From positions 1 through 64,000 of the forward strand of contig NZ_JAGKJI010000033.1 of assembly GCF_020329485.1 (NCBI RefSeq): DNA of 64,000 nt, written 5' to 3'. Positions 63,413-64,000 of this stretch are shown in pieces. Every line of letters starts with the position of its first letter. Within the stretch, counting starts at the first letter, position 1. The DNA comes from Bradyrhizobium cenepequi (GTDB taxonomy: Bacteria; Pseudomonadota; Alphaproteobacteria; Rhizobiales; Xanthobacteraceae). A program made the position numbers and the translations under genes. Below the pieces are notes generated by a model. It saw only the letters and a program-made list of their open reading frames with translations, was not told the DNA's origin and searched no databases.

Positions 63413-64000
63413 CTAGCCGCCGTTCGGACGGGCGGTGCCGGCGGCGAGCCGGCTTTTGGCGTCGCGTTCGGCCAGCACAGTGGCCTTGGTGTCGACGGTC
63501 GGCACGGCCGACATGCCGGGGCGCAAGAGGCCTTTCAGACGCCGGTCATCGAGCACGATCTTGACCGGCACGCGCTGCACGATCTTGGTGAAATTGCCGG
63601 TGGCGTTGTCGGGCGGCAGCAGTGCGAATTCGAGCCCGCTCGCCGGCGACAGGCTGTCGACATGGCCGCGGAGCCTGGTGCCGCGGAAACTGTCGATCTC
63701 CACCTCAACGGGCTGGCCGCTGCGAACATTCGTGAGCTGCGTCTCCTTGAAGTTCGCGACGACATAGACCGCGTCGAGCGGCACGACCGCCATCAATTGC
63801 GTGCCGGCCTGCACATATTGTCCGACTCTCAGAGAGCGCGCGCCGACGGTGCCGTCGACCGGCGCGGTGATGCGCGTATAGGAGAGGTTCAGCGACGCTT
63901 GCTGCTCCACCGCGCGGGCGCGGTCGAGCTGTGCGACCGCCTTGGCGCGCTCGGTGGCGAGCACATCGACCTTACGCTGGGCGGCGAGCAGGCCGGACTT
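63413..64000 (-). CDS. HlyD/EmrA-family membrane fusion protein, C-terminal part (cut by window edge)
   Basis: The last 195 residues of a periplasmic adaptor; the start lies beyond 64000. The visible part begins in the coiled-coil hairpin (LLAAQRKVDVLATERAKAVA) and continues into the lipoyl domain (LSYTRITAPVDGTVGARSLR) and barrel (VVANFKETQLTNVRSGQPVE, PDNATGNFTKIVQRVPVKI). The ending LLRPGMSAVPTVDTKA is typical of EmrA/HlyD_3 adaptors. It bridges the EmrB-like permease downstream to an outer-membrane channel, not seen here. Confidence 0.93.
   Translation of the reverse strand, partial: KSGLLAAQRKVDVLATERAKAVAQLDRARAVEQQASLNLSYTRITAPVDGTVGARSLRVGQYVQAGTQLMAVVPLDAVYVVANFKETQLTNVRSGQPVEVEIDSFRGTRLRGHVDSLSPASGLEFALLPPDNATGNFTKIVQRVPVKIVLDDRRLKGLLRPGMSAVPTVDTKATVLAERDAKSRLAAGTARPNGG

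Overview
The window looks like a chromosomal segment of a high-GC alphaproteobacterium, most likely Bradyrhizobium or a close relative (Nitrobacteraceae). The grounds are codon usage, a CpdR-type regulator, a ROSE-type RNA thermometer ahead of an Hsp20 gene, glutamate synthase of the gltB/gltD type, many solute transporters, and numerous intergenic palindromic repeats typical of that group. This assignment is inference from gene content; no 16S gene is present. There is no CRISPR array and no prophage. The only mobile element is an IS5-type transposase cut by the left edge.

Layout. 1-4.5 kb: IS5 fragment, a QmcA/NfeD membrane pair, a divergent HxlR regulator and CMD-family gene sharing a twin palindrome, and arabinose-5-phosphate isomerase (kdsD). 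4.6-14 kb: an outer-membrane barrel protein, then gltD and gltB on the minus strand and a secreted proline-rich protein. 14-21 kb: hsp20 with a ROSE-like leader and a terminator, a lysophospholipase-like hydrolase, a frameshifted gene that joins a heme-thiolate-peroxidase-like domain to a diheme cytochrome c, and an adenylate cyclase with TPRs. 21-26 kb: LysE and TauE exporters, a LysR regulator, hisN, a candidate 6S RNA, N-formylglutamate amidohydrolase, cpdR and tRNA-Val(GAC). 26-30 kb: repeat-rich and gene-poor, with a degenerate PilZ protein, an orphan TonB and a GST.

30-38 kb: two ACMSD-type amidohydrolases with a Rieske ferredoxin and a TetR regulator, then an unrecognised two-gene unit (GNAT-like protein plus polytopic membrane protein), a glycine-rich secreted protein and an SDR. 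38-50 kb: aldehyde dehydrogenase, Old Yellow Enzyme, GFA-like protein, secreted serine hydrolase, rhodanese, cupin, orphan histidine kinase and a ThDP decarboxylase-like enzyme. 49-57 kb: flavin monooxygenase, M20 peptidase, MHS-type MFS transporter and a tctCBA tripartite carboxylate transporter. 57-64 kb: a complete glutamate/aspartate-type ABC importer (gltIJKL), a D-amino-acid-transaminase-like gene with a TTG start, and an EmrB/EmrA efflux pair cut by the right edge.

A strong theme is nitrogen and carboxylate handling: glutamate synthase, an acidic amino-acid importer, the transaminase and tct. At least eight families of long inverted repeats sit in gene junctions, including inside the gltB-gltD and gltI-J-K-L runs. 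The most unusual protein is the peroxidase-cytochrome fusion at 15.9-18.6 kb. The least explained operon is the GNAT/membrane pair at 34.5-36.7 kb.
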